From Ulota crispa (taxonomy: Eukaryota; Streptophyta; Bryopsida; Orthotrichales; Orthotrichaceae), in the NCBI GenBank assembly GCA_963920765.1, contig OY987244.1:8496501-8560500 (forward strand): 64,000 bases of DNA, in the 5' to 3' direction. Shown piece by piece: positions 21,900-34,234 of the stretch. The first letter of the stretch is position 1. The number at the start of each line of letters is the position of its first letter. The notes below the pieces were generated by a model that was given only the letters and a program-made list of their open reading frames with translations, did not search any database and had not been told where the DNA came from. The position numbers were made by a program, and so were the translations under genes.

Positions 21900-24316
21900 T
21901 ACCTAAGCACCAGTATGGCTCACCATCAGCATCGACTAAGCATTTCTCGGGGAGATAGACAAATTTCATGTCAGGTCATTGATTTGCCACTCCCAATAAA
22001 GCCATATCAACATTAGTTCCTACAACGTTGACTCTCACCAACTAGCTGAACTACCCATCTAATCATCATTTGGAGTTTTGGACAGATAAAACCCCAGGAT
22101 TGTGCGTCCCTATTGTTTACAGCAGGTTTTCAGTGCTAATTGACCTTTCCTAAAACAAAATTGACTCCAGTGATCTGGAAGCACCGCCATCTCTTACAAA
22201 GTACACCAGTGAAAACTGCCTAATGATTGATTGGATTCGGAAAGCAAATCTGAAAATGGTGAATAAAAAGTGGAAAGATTGAAAATCCATTGTCAAGAGA
22301 AAAAAAGTTGCATGGGTTTAAGATACCTTAGCTTTTGATGCCCAAATAGTGTTGATATCAATCGACTTTTTTACGGTAAAGCTTGATATTTGCATGTTGA
22401 ATTAATAATGTCATGATAAATACTTAGAGTTCAACGGGATTTTGACCTGGTATGGGATTGTGGATTGGGCATTAGTATTGGATTCAAAAACAATCTTGAA
22501 CTTTAAAGGTAAAATTTTCTCAGGTATCGATGTTCATGCGCCAAAGCCCGCAAATACATTGTGACATATTTTTCACAAAATCTTAGTTTCAATTTCAGTT
22601 TTGAAACTGGGGCGCGTATCGATTTAGAGTTTAGGTTGGCAAGGCCCAGGGTTGTTGTTTTGGGCAAGATTTGGTTGTCAAACAACACATCCAGATGCAC
22701 AAAATAGATGGTATAGATATGTCCGTTTTGTCTTGTTTTAGGGCATTTTTAGGATTTTTGATTTAAAAAAACAAAGAACCAAATTACTATTTTTCATGTT
22801 TACTACTTGATATGGCTTTAAATCCACATTTTGACTTCTTGATGACAACAATGAGTGTCACCAACATGTACGAAGTAAGTTTTTTTGTCATATTTTATCA
22901 TTTTTTGAAATCAACTATGAGTTAACTACATTGGACGGATCATGAGCTCAATCGAACACTTTGAGCATACAAACAAACGGATGGACAATTGGTCCAATGT
23001 GTACGGCAAGGCCTAAATTGTGTCATTGGAAATTGACCATCAAAACTTTAATCATTTTTAGAGCTTGACAATGTGCAAAGCTCTCAATAACAACATCTAA
23101 TCAACCATATATCAATTTAGATAACCATAGGCCTTCATATGGTGAAAGACTATGCTAGGTTCAATTATTGCTAAAGATGCAAAGAAAATGAATACTTTAG
23201 AATCCTTAACTAAGAATTTCACAACATAAGAATATTCAAACTTCAAAGAGAATAAGCAGGTAAGACTTCATTATAAAAGAAAGAGTAGGAAGATTTTGGA
23301 GTAAAGAGGATGAAAGCGGTGATTGTGGAGCAAATGTTCTTGTGAGTGGAGGAGAACAATTATCGTGGGAGCTTGAAAAAATCCCTCACCAGTGCAAGTC
23401 TCTCAAAGTACGGTAAGTTATAGGTAGGAATTTTTGCTATAATTGACCCAAGGTGCACAGACTCTGAAACTTTTGATATCGTTCGCATTGGTTGCCACAT
23501 CCAGCTCTCACAGTGCCCAGTTATTTGTAGGAAGCAGTGGCACTTTTGTTGGCTGCTCACAAGCCGGATTAAATGTATGAACTTCTCAAGTAGTTGTCCC
23601 AGTTCTCAACAATTATCTGGTCAGAAACGTGGTATCACGTCTTTTTCTCATAGACACCCACCAGTTGTGTTCACTCTTCTACTACCCACACAATGTTGAA
23701 GTTTCCTTCAATGTATAATACATTTTTAGTTTATTTTGGTTCAAAGGGGTGTCACATGTGCTTGGGCACCAGCTTGTGTTTGACATGTTTTTCATACCGT
23801 TTGTCCTCTTGTCAAAATCTTCATGTAAAACTAATTTTTTTGTTGAATGATACACTAATAAAACTAAAATTTGGCAGCAAGAAGTTGTCCTAATGGAAAA
23901 TTGCCCAGAGCAATCTATTCAGTTCCAAACTAATGGGTTCTGGAATGCTTGGGAAATGATGAAGATTCATGTTTCATGGAACACCTACAACAACTGGGTG
24001 GTGCCGTGGTGATACGTTGATGGTTTAGAAGAGGATTTTTTCTCGTAATACACTTGCTCATTGCAAGCCCTTGGATCATCCAAAAGTATGTCAAGTACGT
24101 AAGTGCATGCTTTGTCATTTGGTATGAGATCTAGTCATTTGTTCCAATACCTTTCTTCAGCCACCTGGCTCATGACGCATCTATAGTCCTTTAGAAGAAC
24201 ACTCTTGAATTGGCCGAAACAGCAAAGGCACCAAATGGGTTGGTGCAAAATCAATCAATTTATCTTGGGAAACTGCAAAATTGGTTTGCTCCAACCAAGG
24301 TTTTCTTTTCTGGCGT
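21900..24316. other. Intergenic, holds second member of a repeat pair
   Basis: 22655-23000 is the diverged direct duplicate of 20650-20995. The rest (23000-24300) is of moderate GC content with short unrecognised ORFs and no splice-consistent gene. Confidence 0.4.
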
Positions 24317-25232
24317 TTAATCCCTAAAGGACCAAGCAAACTTTTCACCAAAAACTCTTAAAAACTGCCATTTTTAGAGCATCAACCAAATTTGAAAACA
24401 AAATTTTTTTTATACATACATGACCATAGGATTTTGAAGAATAATAGTTCTAGAAGATGTGGAAAAAATTTCAGAATTATTACCATGTGGATTGGAAGAT
24501 AGAATGGTTTGAATATTCAAAAACGTCTTGTGAAAAATCGGGCAGCTACCCTTCAAAAGGTGAAATTCTTAAGGAAAAAAGGCCATGTGGGTGATGCTTC
24601 TCTAAATTCCTTATTCTACCTAAGTAAAATACATGTCAAAAAAGTTTCAAATCATTTGGAGTTGTATAACATATGGGAAAAAAATAGTAAGTAAAAAGAA
24701 GTAGAGAATGATTCAAAACACTAAATTGTTAAGAATATAATTGTGGAAATGAAAAATGCCAATACCAATGGTCATTATGTTTTTATAAACAATATTCATC
24801 CTTTGGTTTGGTTTATTTTTCAAAATGTTGAAATTTGAGTAAAATAAAGGACTTCAAAGTTTATTTTGGAGTAGAGAATCCATAAGTGCTAGCAAACAAA
24901 AATCCTCATAACTTTCATCTCATCGATCCAAACGGAATGATTCAAAGCTTTGTACATTCACATAAATATCCTAAACCCATTTAAAGATTTTGTTTTTGAA
25001 AATTGGATTTTTAAAAATCTGCCTAGGCTACCTGATGAACTTAAAAAACAAGATATTAGGCCATAACTTTTACTCATGATTCCAAATGTCATGAAATTTA
25101 GTGCATATGAAAGATAAACCTTGTCCCCACATTCTATTAAAATTTCAACCTAAAATATGAAAAGCTCCAATCACAAGTACCTGCCTGATATCGCTATGTT
25201 TTGAAAAAAGGGTCTGGTCCTTTAGGGGTTAA
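24317..25232. mobile_element. piggyBac-like MITE (TTAA), copy 2
   Basis: Bounded by TTAA at 24317-24320 and 25229-25232. Inverted ends TCCCTAAAGGACCAAGC and the complement of CCCCTAAAGGACCAGAC. The interior matches, in inverted sense, the element at 56338-57265 (a shared block around AAAATAAAGGACTTCAAAG). 916 bp, no transposase frame. Confidence 0.75.
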
Positions 25233-25326
25233 AACGCTAGGTTCGTTGTTTTGAGATTCAATATAAACCAATCAACTTGTGTCCCTTGTTAAATTTTCCT
25301 CACCAAAGACGCCACGTTGAGTTTTA

Positions 25327-25945
25327 GGGTGGCTTCACACTATGACCAATCAAGTCAGGAGGCCGTGGAATTGAATGGCCAAACTTTGGTGAGAGGCCAA
25401 CAAAATGAGTTGAAAATAGGTATTAAATTATTGTTTTTGACATTTTTGGCTGCCCTTAGTGTGAAGCCTCCAAAGGCCAAACTCTTAGCAATGAGCTTCC
25501 ACAGACTTTCAACTTGAATGGCCATAGGGTGAAGCCTTCAAAGGCCAAGCCCAAAGTCCAAAGTCATAAATTTCATGGCCTCTCAACTTGAATGGCCATA
25601 GTGTGAAGCCTCCAAAGGCCAATCCCAAAGTCCAAAGCCAAAGCATTTATTAGACCTTCCAAATCCAATGGCCAAGACCTTGTAAGCTTTTGATTATTTT
25701 ATGAAAATAATGTGATGGCCTCTCAACCATAGTTTGGGTCTCCATTTTTGCTTGACCCAAACTATTATTGAGAGATAGTTAACCTTGGATGATAAAGTAC
25801 TGCCATGTAGGGCATTTGGAGGATGATGACCTTTGGAGTTTGGCCCCTAGTGTGAAGGGCTAAGTGGCCGGACTATTGATTTCTTGCAATCTGATTGGCA
25901 CGTACCAACGGCCTCTTGACCTTTAGCCATAGCGTGAAGCCGCTC
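25327..25945. mobile_element. Harbinger-like MITE with TTA duplication
   Basis: Ends GGGTGGCTTCACACTATGAC and the complement of GAGCGGCTTCACGCTATGGC are flanked by TTA (25324-25326 and 25946-25948). A 3-bp TTA target with G-rich ends is the PIF/Harbinger pattern. The interior carries several copies of a GTGTGAAGCCTCCAAAGGCC unit, that is, the terminal motif spread inward. Confidence 0.65.
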
Positions 25946-26447
25946 TTACTGCTCATCTATAGTCCCAAAAAAAACGCTGGCTCCAACTGAAAAATTATAC
26001 CTAATTTAAAACCCAGCGTCAACATAGGAGTACAAATATAGGTTGGTACTATTTTGGTGGAGAACATGTGAAGCTAAAAGCCTCAGAAAAACTTGCGGGT
26101 GAAGTTGCACAGCACTTGTGATAATCATAGAAACCTTGTATTGCCCTCACTAGAGGAGGTTTGAAACTCATGGTTGATGCACAGTTGGTGCAGGGTGGGT
26201 TTGAGATCTCCTATGCAATATAAATCAAGTTCAATTAGTTTGCCCAAACACAGATTTCATCAAACAAACTTGGTTTGTTGATTAAATCGTAATGGATCCC
26301 TTTCCCCATTTTATGGCCTTTTTAAAATTTCAGACACCTAGTCCTTGGCTCCAATTGCAAGTATCTAACAAAAAGAAGTAGCCTTTTTAGGCTTTGTTTT
26401 TGGTCTATTTTAAATTTTGTAAACTTCAAGAAGAATGATTTATACAA

Positions 26448-26831
26448 GGAATTGCTAAAGCCACACCCAAAATTGCTAACGCCACATCTCTTTGAATATG
26501 CAATTTGAGAATCTAATGCTGTTTTTTTATTCAAGTAGTCCATCATTCATTCAATCATGGTACTATCACCTCCTTGAATGAAAAAAGATCAAAATCAAAA
26601 ATTTGTTGAAATTTTATTGCATCCTTGCTATTTTTTTGATGTATTTTGCTTAAAGGAATTAAAGAATCCTATATTTTAAATTTCAAATTCAAGCACCTCC
26701 AATTTTTTTAGAAGTGGAAACTATTCTTTTGATCCAAATAAAAAAATTTAGCATTAAATTCTCACATTTCATGCTCAAAGCACACCTTGAGATGTGGCTT
26801 TAGCAAATTTGGGTGAGGTTTCAACAATTCC
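26448..26831. mobile_element. GGAATTGCT MITE, copy 1
   Basis: Long inverted ends: GGAATTGCTAAAGCCACACC and the complement of GGAATTGTTGAAACCTCACC, pairing over about 45 bp. Interior related to the element at 53501-53908 in reverse orientation. Candidate TSD TTTATACAA/TTTATATAT is imperfect. Confidence 0.6.
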
Positions 26832-27879
26832 TTTTATATATTGTGGAGTTTTAAATCCCAAATCCCAAAACATAACCTCATATTCATTAAAAATGGGAAT
26901 TTTCCATTAAAATGAGAAGTAATGTAAAGGAAATTCAACAAAAGGTGTTATGTCAATTCAACTTGATTTGAACTGAATTGACATAAGACCTTTCAGATTT
27001 GACCTAAAATTAGAAAGTTTTATTGCAATTTAGCTCAAACCCTTTCAAAACTAACCTAAAATTGAAAGGTTTTATGTCTCAATTGTTTATTTTGGGAGGT
27101 GCCTAATCTCCCACTTCAATGAATATGATGTTACATCCTAGAATTACAAAATACTCTATAAAAATCCCTTACTTTTGGGTAGATTGTCTATGAAAGAATT
27201 TCTCCTTCACCACAAACTTCACCTCACTGTCATAAAGTTTTACATAAAGTATTCATGCTAATTTATACTAGATGTTATGACCATGATTTTGGTAAGGAAT
27301 TTTTTTAGATTGTTTTTGTAATTCCAGATTTGTATTTACAGTATTGAAACAAACAAATATTATAGTCAGAGGTATTGACGAGGATAGACCAGTTACTGTA
27401 GCTTTGAGGCATAAATGGTAGATCAAAATGCACATTATCGAAGGTTAGAATTTAAGGAAGGTTTGATGTACCTCCAAATGTACTGTACAGTACTAGTTAA
27501 TATTGATACGTAGAACTTGTTTTGGCATTCTAAAGAAGTTTGTATAAGAAAAAATGTAAAGGTCATTTTAAACTCATACTTTTGATATATGATTCTCATG
27601 CAATTCCAATAGACCATACCAAATTTTGATCACTAAAAATCAAAATCCTATTTTTGGTACGTTGTTTTGTCTCAAAATCACGGTTTTACAAGAAAGTTGA
27701 TCAAAACACTTTGGTGTGAATTTTTTACAATTTGATTGCATGGATAGGTAGGAGATATTCAAACACACATCTTTCTTTTTAACAAACATCTTCAAAAAGT
27801 TCAAAATTCCTTCAATAGAGGTTCAAATGTTGGAGTGATTATGACCAAATTTAGTAAACTAGAGGATCAATTGGTTTAC
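26832..27879. other. Flank of the retrotransposon; short palindromes
   Basis: Contains a small palindrome around TATGTCAATTCAACTTG and its complement (26950-26990) and two diverged copies of ACCTAAAATTGAAAGGTTTT. A 5' long terminal repeat for the following retrotransposon was looked for and not recognised. Confidence 0.4.
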
Positions 27880-28985
27880 CAGTGCCAGATGTCACTACTG
27901 TCTCACGCGTACGTCATAGTGGTCTAGCTGATTCCATTGGTTAGGCACGCCTACCATTATCTTTTGGTTTGGCTGATATTGTTGCCACGGGCAAACACTC
28001 AGTTGATGCACTCCCACATCTTAGAGATTCTGCCTCATCTGATTTACTACAAACCATGGTTTCCAATATTATGCAGATTTCAATATTTTCTGGCTCCGAG
28101 TTAATGGCACTTAGTTTCTAGACCTTTGAGATCTTTCATATGGTGAGACGTGTTTTAGAAAGGAAGGCGGATATGCTATCTCTTCAGGTTTCTTAAGCTG
28201 TTGTCAAGATCTCTTCAATTCATGATTCAGAGGCTCAAGCAAAGCTACGTGCTAAGCTTATAGCTAAAGCCATTACAGAATTTGATGAGCATGTAGATAG
28301 CCACACACTGCATCATTCCTCTATAGATGCGCCTGTAGCGATGGCAGTAGCTTATTTTTCTGACGCTTCAGCAAGATCCACTAAAGAGCGACAAGCCGTA
28401 TATCTTGGTGTTGTTTGTTTGGTAAACAACAATGGATATCTATGATTTCACGTGGTGGAGAGCAGAGTTATTGAGCTACTTCGCTTAGAATGATGATGGA
28501 CTCAGGTATCCAACCAGTTATAATAAGCAAAAATTTGGCGGCAAAATTTGTCTTGACGACTAAAGACTTGGTGCCTTATCTATTCAATATTGTCACTTTA
28601 GTTGGGAGCATGGAGTTTGCCACAAGCTATACCAAAGAGCCTCTACAATTGATATTTTGAGTATGGGGAACCTACGTATTCTCATTTTTCTTTGAGGTGC
28701 GCTGTCACCAATGCTACTAACTATGATATTTTAGTTGATCAGCAGGCGCTTTACCCTCCTGATTTTAGTATGGATATTTAGAATAAAGAGGCGTGAATTT
28801 GACCGGGTTGGTTTTCTGATGACGGTCTGAAATAGTTGATTCCAGTGGCATTTGCAGCATTGACTATGTCTATGACTGCTAATGCTATGTTTAGATGTGT
28901 GGCGTTTTTTGAGAGTCTCCCATTTAGTCTTTCACTTTTGGAAGAGACCTTGGCGTTTGTTGCTGCATTTCTAGAAGACTGATGA
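27880..28985 (+). pseudogene. gag-like and aspartic protease region of the retrotransposon
   Basis: A coding-like frame with several stops runs from about 27880. It is Ala/Leu/Ser-rich and has no zinc knuckle, so calling it gag rests on position. From 28490 the frame reads MMMDSGIQPVIISKNLA, a retropepsin-type active site (D-S-G at 28499-28507), followed after a frameshift near 28665 by a stretch with RCAVTNATNYDILV that fits the second half of such a protease. Stops at 28779, 28794 and 28800 lie a few codons apart. It would cut the polyprotein in an intact element. Confidence 0.65.
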
Positions 28986-29042
28986 GAGTTATCAATTTTG
29001 GTGACTATACTTCAATATTCCAAGGATGTTTTGTCACTTTGA

Positions 29043-29616
29043 ATTAGCAGTCAGGAGTTGTTCCGATGGTGTATGGACATTGTAGCTTCTGTTCTTTTTT
29101 ACTCTTTGGCTTTTACTTCCATCAGCTCTGTATTTGAGCGACTTATTTATTGGCGTCTATCCTCAGACGATATCACTTTTGTGGAGCTTTTTGGAAGCAT
29201 TGGCACCGGTTTGGCAGCCATTTTAGAGGCTGGACTCATGATTAGGCAGTATATTCATATTGACGACAGTTATGTGCGTACCAGAGCAGCCCGGCATCAT
29301 TTTCAAAGGTTGATGGCTCAGTTTCTTGAGCAGTTGCCTCTATCATCCATTCATGGATGTTTTTGCCACCTTCTTAGAGACGTTACCCTTATCAGTGATG
29401 AAGATTTGAAGAAGTTAGGCCAAGTTGATTTACTTGTGACAAGATGGCCTCGCCAAGATTACTCACGAGCAAGTGCAGGTCAAGAGTTAGATGACCCAAG
29501 ATCTAGTCTATTTATGAAGTTGGTGAGGAAAATATAGTGGTGGTATAATCATCAAACTACTCCACTTGGATATATTTTTGAGAATGTACCTCCATTGAAC
29601 GATGAACGATGTCCTG
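29043..29616 (+). pseudogene. C5-cytosine DNA methyltransferase domain, N-terminal half (catalytic Cys lost)
   Basis: The open frame 29058-29537 (159 codons), and its continuation past one stop, carry methyltransferase landmarks. They are VELFGSIGTGLAA (motif I, S-adenosylmethionine binding, 29181-29219), VDLLVTRWPRQDYSRASAG (motif IV region, 29422-29478) and FENVPPL (motif VI, ENV at 29580-29588). In active enzymes motif IV is PCQ and its Cys attacks cytosine C6; here the codons at 29458-29466 read Pro-Arg-Gln, so this copy cannot be catalytic. Homology breaks off near 29616 and resumes at 31766. The domain lies between protease and reverse transcriptase in the polyprotein frame, so it is part of the element and not a host gene beside it. 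Confidence 0.8.
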
Positions 29617-31765
29617 ATGGAGATATCTCCATCATATAGGTACTCGTTATTTATTTATGTTTGTGTTTATTTCAATAAATTAACAGTTCTGGCAAAAAGG
29701 GTGGTCGTGGTGAAGACCACGGTTTAATGACAGCGCAACGGCTATAGATTCCAGTGCGCTGCGCCGTCTTGTCACATGCATAGCTCAGGGGAGAGGGTAG
29801 GTAGCAGGTTGGCTGGGCCAATTTCCTGCCTCACTAGCTGCCAAGCCGTGCGCCGCCATCACCGCTCGACGAGTCCGATGGAATTCGAACCCGGATCAGC
29901 GAGCGGCTAGAGACGACCGCTTCTCTAGTCAACCAAGTTCACGACTTGGCGACTAAAGACAAGCGTTTGACGCTATTATATGCTTACAAGGGCACGTGGC
30001 CACTATACGATGGTATTTTTTTTGTAATTTAATCATTTTCATATATTTATCTAGATGTTTTGGAAGGCTCATATATTTTGCCTTTGTTTGAATAAAAATA
30101 CTAAGGGTTTAGAAGTTAATGGAAAAAGTGTAAAAGGAAAAAAGATTTGGCATTTATGGTGGGGTTAGGATAGAGAGGGGTATGGCTGATGTGCCTCACC
30201 TCCCTACTTTAGATAGGGTCGAAATTATGGAGGAAAGATTCCTTAGTTGTTAGAAGTTAGTGTATGAGTATTGGTGGAGAAGAAGGAAAAAATCTCAAAA
30301 CTTTGATGTGAGAGAATTTTTTGTGTATGCATGGTTTTGAATTGAACTTTGAGGAGGTTGTTCCTTGTGTGATTATCTTTTCAAAATGAATTTGCAATTT
30401 TGATTTGGAGTTGTGATGCAAAAGTTATGAGTGTTTGAATTTTGGAGTCAAAAAGCCAAACTATGAAGAAAGGCTGAGACTTTGACAAGCCATAACTTAT
30501 GATTTATAAATCATTTTGCAACAAGATTTGGAAAGAGTGTTTATTTTAATCTTGGATTTTTAGAAAATCTTTAAACTTGAGGTTTGAAGCTTGGATGAGA
30601 AAGTTATGGAGGTGTGAAGGATAGAGGTGGCTGCTCTTTTGTTATGAGAAGGCCGAAACTTTGAAAAGCCACAACTTTTGGACAGTATGAAATTTTTTTT
30701 TCAAAATTTTAGGAGCAATAGTTTGTTATCATAGCTTTTTGAGTTGTTTTTAATCATTTTATTTAGAGTCTTATTGAAAAAATTATAGTGTGTAGAAGTT
30801 GGGGTTTTGGGTGCTCTCTAAAAAATTGAGACCCATACTTTGATTGAGTAGAACTTACAAATAGAGTTTTATTTTGAATTGAAAATTTTACAAATTGTAG
30901 CCAGTGGTATCATCTTTTTCAATTGATATCACGTTTCTATAGGTGATGTGTAGAACAAAAGTTATAGAGGTTTATAGAGGCAGTGTTTAGTTTGCAAGAA
31001 GGAAAAAGAGCCTCAATTTTGAACTCGCATAACTTTTGAATAGTAGTTTAGAATGAATTGAAATTTGAATGGATGTTAGAAGGTTAGAAGAACTTTCCAA
31101 ATTATTATTACACTTAGCATTTAGATCCTTGAGCCATCTGTGATTATAGATAGAAGGTTGCAGCTTTTCTAAGACTTGTTTTTTGTGATTTTCCACATTG
31201 TTTTTATTAAAACATGAAGACCTGAAGACATGAAGACTTGAAGATCTGAAGATATGAAGATTTCAAGAGGAACATTTTGGGTTTATTTTTTATGTATGTG
31301 TAAGATGTGGCTTTGTTATTCCTAGCCGGTTTTGGAGGCTCGTTTATCAATTCATTTCCATTATGTTTTATAAATCTTGTTGCGGGTAATTTGGATTAAA
31401 CCAAACTTAACCCTATTTATTGTCATGATGACAAAGTGGGATTGATCATCCACATGGTCGAGACTTGCTCTGTTTTCACAATCTGAAATTTTAGCCAGCA
31501 GATCATGAATTTGAATTTAGGATCCCGTCATACGGACGGCAGCTCGTGTCTGCTGTCCCAATCTACCCGTTCCATATCCAGTGGGCTCTTATCCCTACCT
31601 TGTCCATTATATTCTTAGAGCTAGCCACAGGATATGCCAACAGAAAACTGAAGACTGAAGATCTAAAAAATGAAGATCAAGACCGAAGAAAATTTTAGTC
31701 AGTAACGCACGAATCGCAGCAAGACACCCTGCGTGTTCCCAAGGCGCGCTCCTGTCAACCTGATA
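29617..31765. mobile_element. About 2.1 kb of foreign DNA splitting the methyltransferase
   Basis: The methyltransferase alignment stops after ENVPPLNDER and resumes with HYICQFLGPPNFVDAA, which in the family follows within a few dozen residues. The intervening DNA has no coding signature of the element. It starts with a GC-rich block (29700-29990) that holds a tRNA-like sequence on the minus strand, continues A/T-rich, and ends with GAAGACATGAAGACTTGAAG-type short repeats (31210-31265, 31640-31690). Borders are approximate and no clear terminal repeats or TSD were found. Confidence 0.6.
29855..29960 (-). repeat. tRNA-like SINE head
   Basis: Read on the minus strand it has an A-box-like TGGTTGACTAG, a stem AGCGG/CCGCT where the anticodon arm should be, and a near-perfect B box GGGTTCGAATTCC. 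The anticodon loop is too long and the T stem is poor, so it is a tRNA-derived repeat and not a tRNA gene. Confidence 0.45.
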
Positions 31766-32405
31766 GCGGCCAAAGGTGATAGAGGTTGGCCATTATATTT
31801 GCCAATTTCTTGGCCCTCCAAATTTTGTGGATGCCGCTACACTATGGTCGTTTACCCATTGACTACTTTGGATTTGGACCAATATAATGTTACATTCCAT
31901 ATTGGCCAAAGCATTTTTACAAGTCATTATACCACCAAGACGTGTGGTGAAAGACATTTTAGATGACTACATGGACCCTTTGATTGTGACCAGAAATGAT
32001 TCACTTCCCTTTGCTTTTATCAACAAGATTGAAAAGCCTTGCAAAGCATTATCGACATTTGTTACATTTCCAAAGTCCTTTGCATTCCGAGCACGCGGAC
32101 TTGGCATGGTGTGGAATTCTCATAATTACACTTATAAGAAATCCAATGCGGATGAGCGAGAGCACGCCATGGGTTTTTCTACTAGCACTATAGCAGCTCA
32201 TGATTTCACTAAAGATCAACGACGTTTTGTATTGGGTCAAGCTATGAATCTGTATACTATGGTTTGGACCCTTGGCATTTGCCTTGCTGTTCAGCAGCAA
32301 CATGGCCAATTGTTTATTCTAGGGGTAGAGGACAATAGTCACGGGACAACAAGAATGTCAATCGCTACAGTTGAAGAGGATTCGAAGCATTATTTTCATT
32401 TTTAA
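31766..32405 (+). pseudogene. C5-cytosine DNA methyltransferase domain, C-terminal half
   Basis: The frame reads FLGPPNFVDAATLWSFTH, a stop at 31860 (TGA where relatives of this enzyme class carry Arg), LWIWTN, and then an open stretch to 32405. That stretch includes the C-terminal methyltransferase signature ADEREHAMGF (about 32148-32177) and QRRFVLGQAMNL, matching motifs IX-X, where the chain folds back to complete the cofactor pocket. The part after residue HGQLF links to the reverse transcriptase frame. Together with the 29043-29616 half it makes one complete but inactive domain. Confidence 0.75.
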
Positions 32406-33500
32406 TGGCAGGCTTTAGATGAGTTTCAAGCTCAAAAAACCTTTGCTACTTTGGCCTTAAATAGCGATGTTGGGGGCAGTGATACTATCCATTTCTTTTC
32501 TGATTAGCAACCACAGGTTGTGTCCACATTTGGTGGTGGTTTTTTGATGGAGAAGACTACCATGGAGTTTGATGGTTGGCTTTTGAGTTTAGATCATCAT
32601 CTCACAAATTTTGAGGCACATGAGGTGCGAGCATTTAACCACTTGTACCGGAGTTGCTTTGTGTTTAATTTTCAAGATTTAGAGGATTATAAAGGCAAAT
32701 TCATTCACATTCAGCTTGAGGATGATCATCCAACCTTCAAACGTCCTTATAAGCTGAGTAATTCTGAGAGGACTGATATTCAAGCACAATATCAGGAGCT
32801 TTTAGCTGCAAGTTTGATTGACTTATCCAATGGCAAGTACACTTGTATTATGGTGATGCCTTCTAAAAAGGATATCTTTGATAATTGGACTGAAAACATG
32901 ATGTGTAGACATTATCGTCCGGTCAATAAAAAGACCAAATCATACTGATATCCTATGCCAACGCTAGAGGAATTATTTGATGCAGTGAGATTGGCTCAAA
33001 TCTTCAGTACATTGGATTTGAGATCTGGATACCACCAGTTGTCATTACGATTAAAAAATCGGGTGAAGACTGCATTTTGGGAAGTGGATCATGATAGCAG
33101 AGATCTACTCTATCATTGGAAGTTTCTTCCATTTGGTTTTAAAAACGCACCCGCTGAGTTTCAGAGGATAATAGATCATATTTTGACTGGATTGCCATTT
33201 GCTTAGTGCTACATTGATGACGTTATTGTCTTTAGTAATTCACCTCAGGAGCATGTGAAGCATTTGCAAGCCGTTTTAAATGGTTGCATGAATGAGGATT
33301 GTGCTTGCATCATGGCAAGTGCAAATTCTTCCATGACTGTTATTAAATTTGGGACAAATGATAGTTCCAAGAGGATTTGGTATATAGCATGCAAAGGTGA
33401 ATGCTCTTCAGAAGCTTCCAGCACTTTGTAATGTTCCAGGGCTGCGTGCATTTTTTGGCTTAGCAAATTATTATTGCCGCTTTGTTAAAAATTTCAGATT
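32406..33500 (+). pseudogene. Reverse transcriptase domain
   Basis: Clear Ty3/Gypsy reverse transcriptase. Motifs in order are LEDDHPTFKRPYKLS, VMPSKKDIFDNWTE, YRPVNKKTKS, FSTLDLRSGYHQL, FLPFGFKNAPAEFQR and the catalytic YIDDVIVFS at 33210. It copies the element RNA into DNA in an intact copy. Stops at 32946 (TGA) and 33204 (TAG, directly before the YIDD box) and a frameshift near 33290 break it. The thumb and connection region after 33290 is heavily scrambled. Confidence 0.85.
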
Positions 33501-33504
33501 GATT

Positions 33505-34020
33505 GCCAAGCTTTTGACTTTGCTCACAGGAAAATACCAGATTTGGACATGGAGCCGTGAGCAGCAGTTGGCTTTTGACACGTTGAAGTAGAAGTTAGGC
33601 TTAGCACCTGTACTTTAACGTCTTGATGTTACTAGACCTTTCCAACTGCACACGGATTAGAGTACCGTGGGATTAGGTGCAGTTTTCACTTAGAAAGATT
33701 ATGCAGGACGGGAATATGTTATTGTTTTTGCTTCAAAGAGTAAGAACTCGGCAGAGTTCAACTATTTGTTTTATGAGTGAGAAGCTTGAGCTACGGTATG
33801 GGCCATTTCTCATTTTTGGCCTTACCTGTATGGGCAACGGTTCACATTGGTGACAGATCATCAACCTTTAAAGTGGCTTATAGAGTCAGATAAATTCACC
33901 GGCAAGCTTGCTAGCTAGGTTCTGCTGCTTCAAGAGTACGACTTTGAAATTGTTCATTGAGCTGGTATCACTAATTTAAATGTAGATGGACTTTATTGCA
34001 ATCCAAGTCCCTCTGATGAG
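33505..34020 (+). pseudogene. RNase H domain
   Basis: Follows the reverse transcriptase. FALANYYCRFVKNF-like text (33440-33490) leads into the domain. LHTD (33646) gives the first catalytic Asp, FASKSKNSAEFNY and LVTDHQPLKWL are family motifs, and YDFEIVH marks the end. Stops at 33589, 33658, 33691, 33776, 33916 and 33958 interrupt it. RNase H removes RNA from the RNA-DNA hybrid in reverse transcription. Confidence 0.8.
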
Positions 34021-34234
34021 GATTTGACTAGTGCTAGATGGCATAAGGATGGCAATAGAGAGGTAGTTCCAAGCTGGCATGCAATTGCTTATTTGACTTT
34101 GATGTCAAACTTTGCTATTAAGGTGGCTGATCTAGGTTTGGATGATGAGCTTGAAAAATCTCAGGGCATTGAAGATGTGTAGGAAGACTCGGTGGTCTTG
34201 TACAAACTCTAGCATGGATCATTTCCTATAGGTA

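Noticed and set aside
31887-32405. A host gene of unknown function (172 codons)
   Set aside because: Its motifs are those of the C-terminal part of the methyltransferase in the retroelement, in line with the flanking frames.
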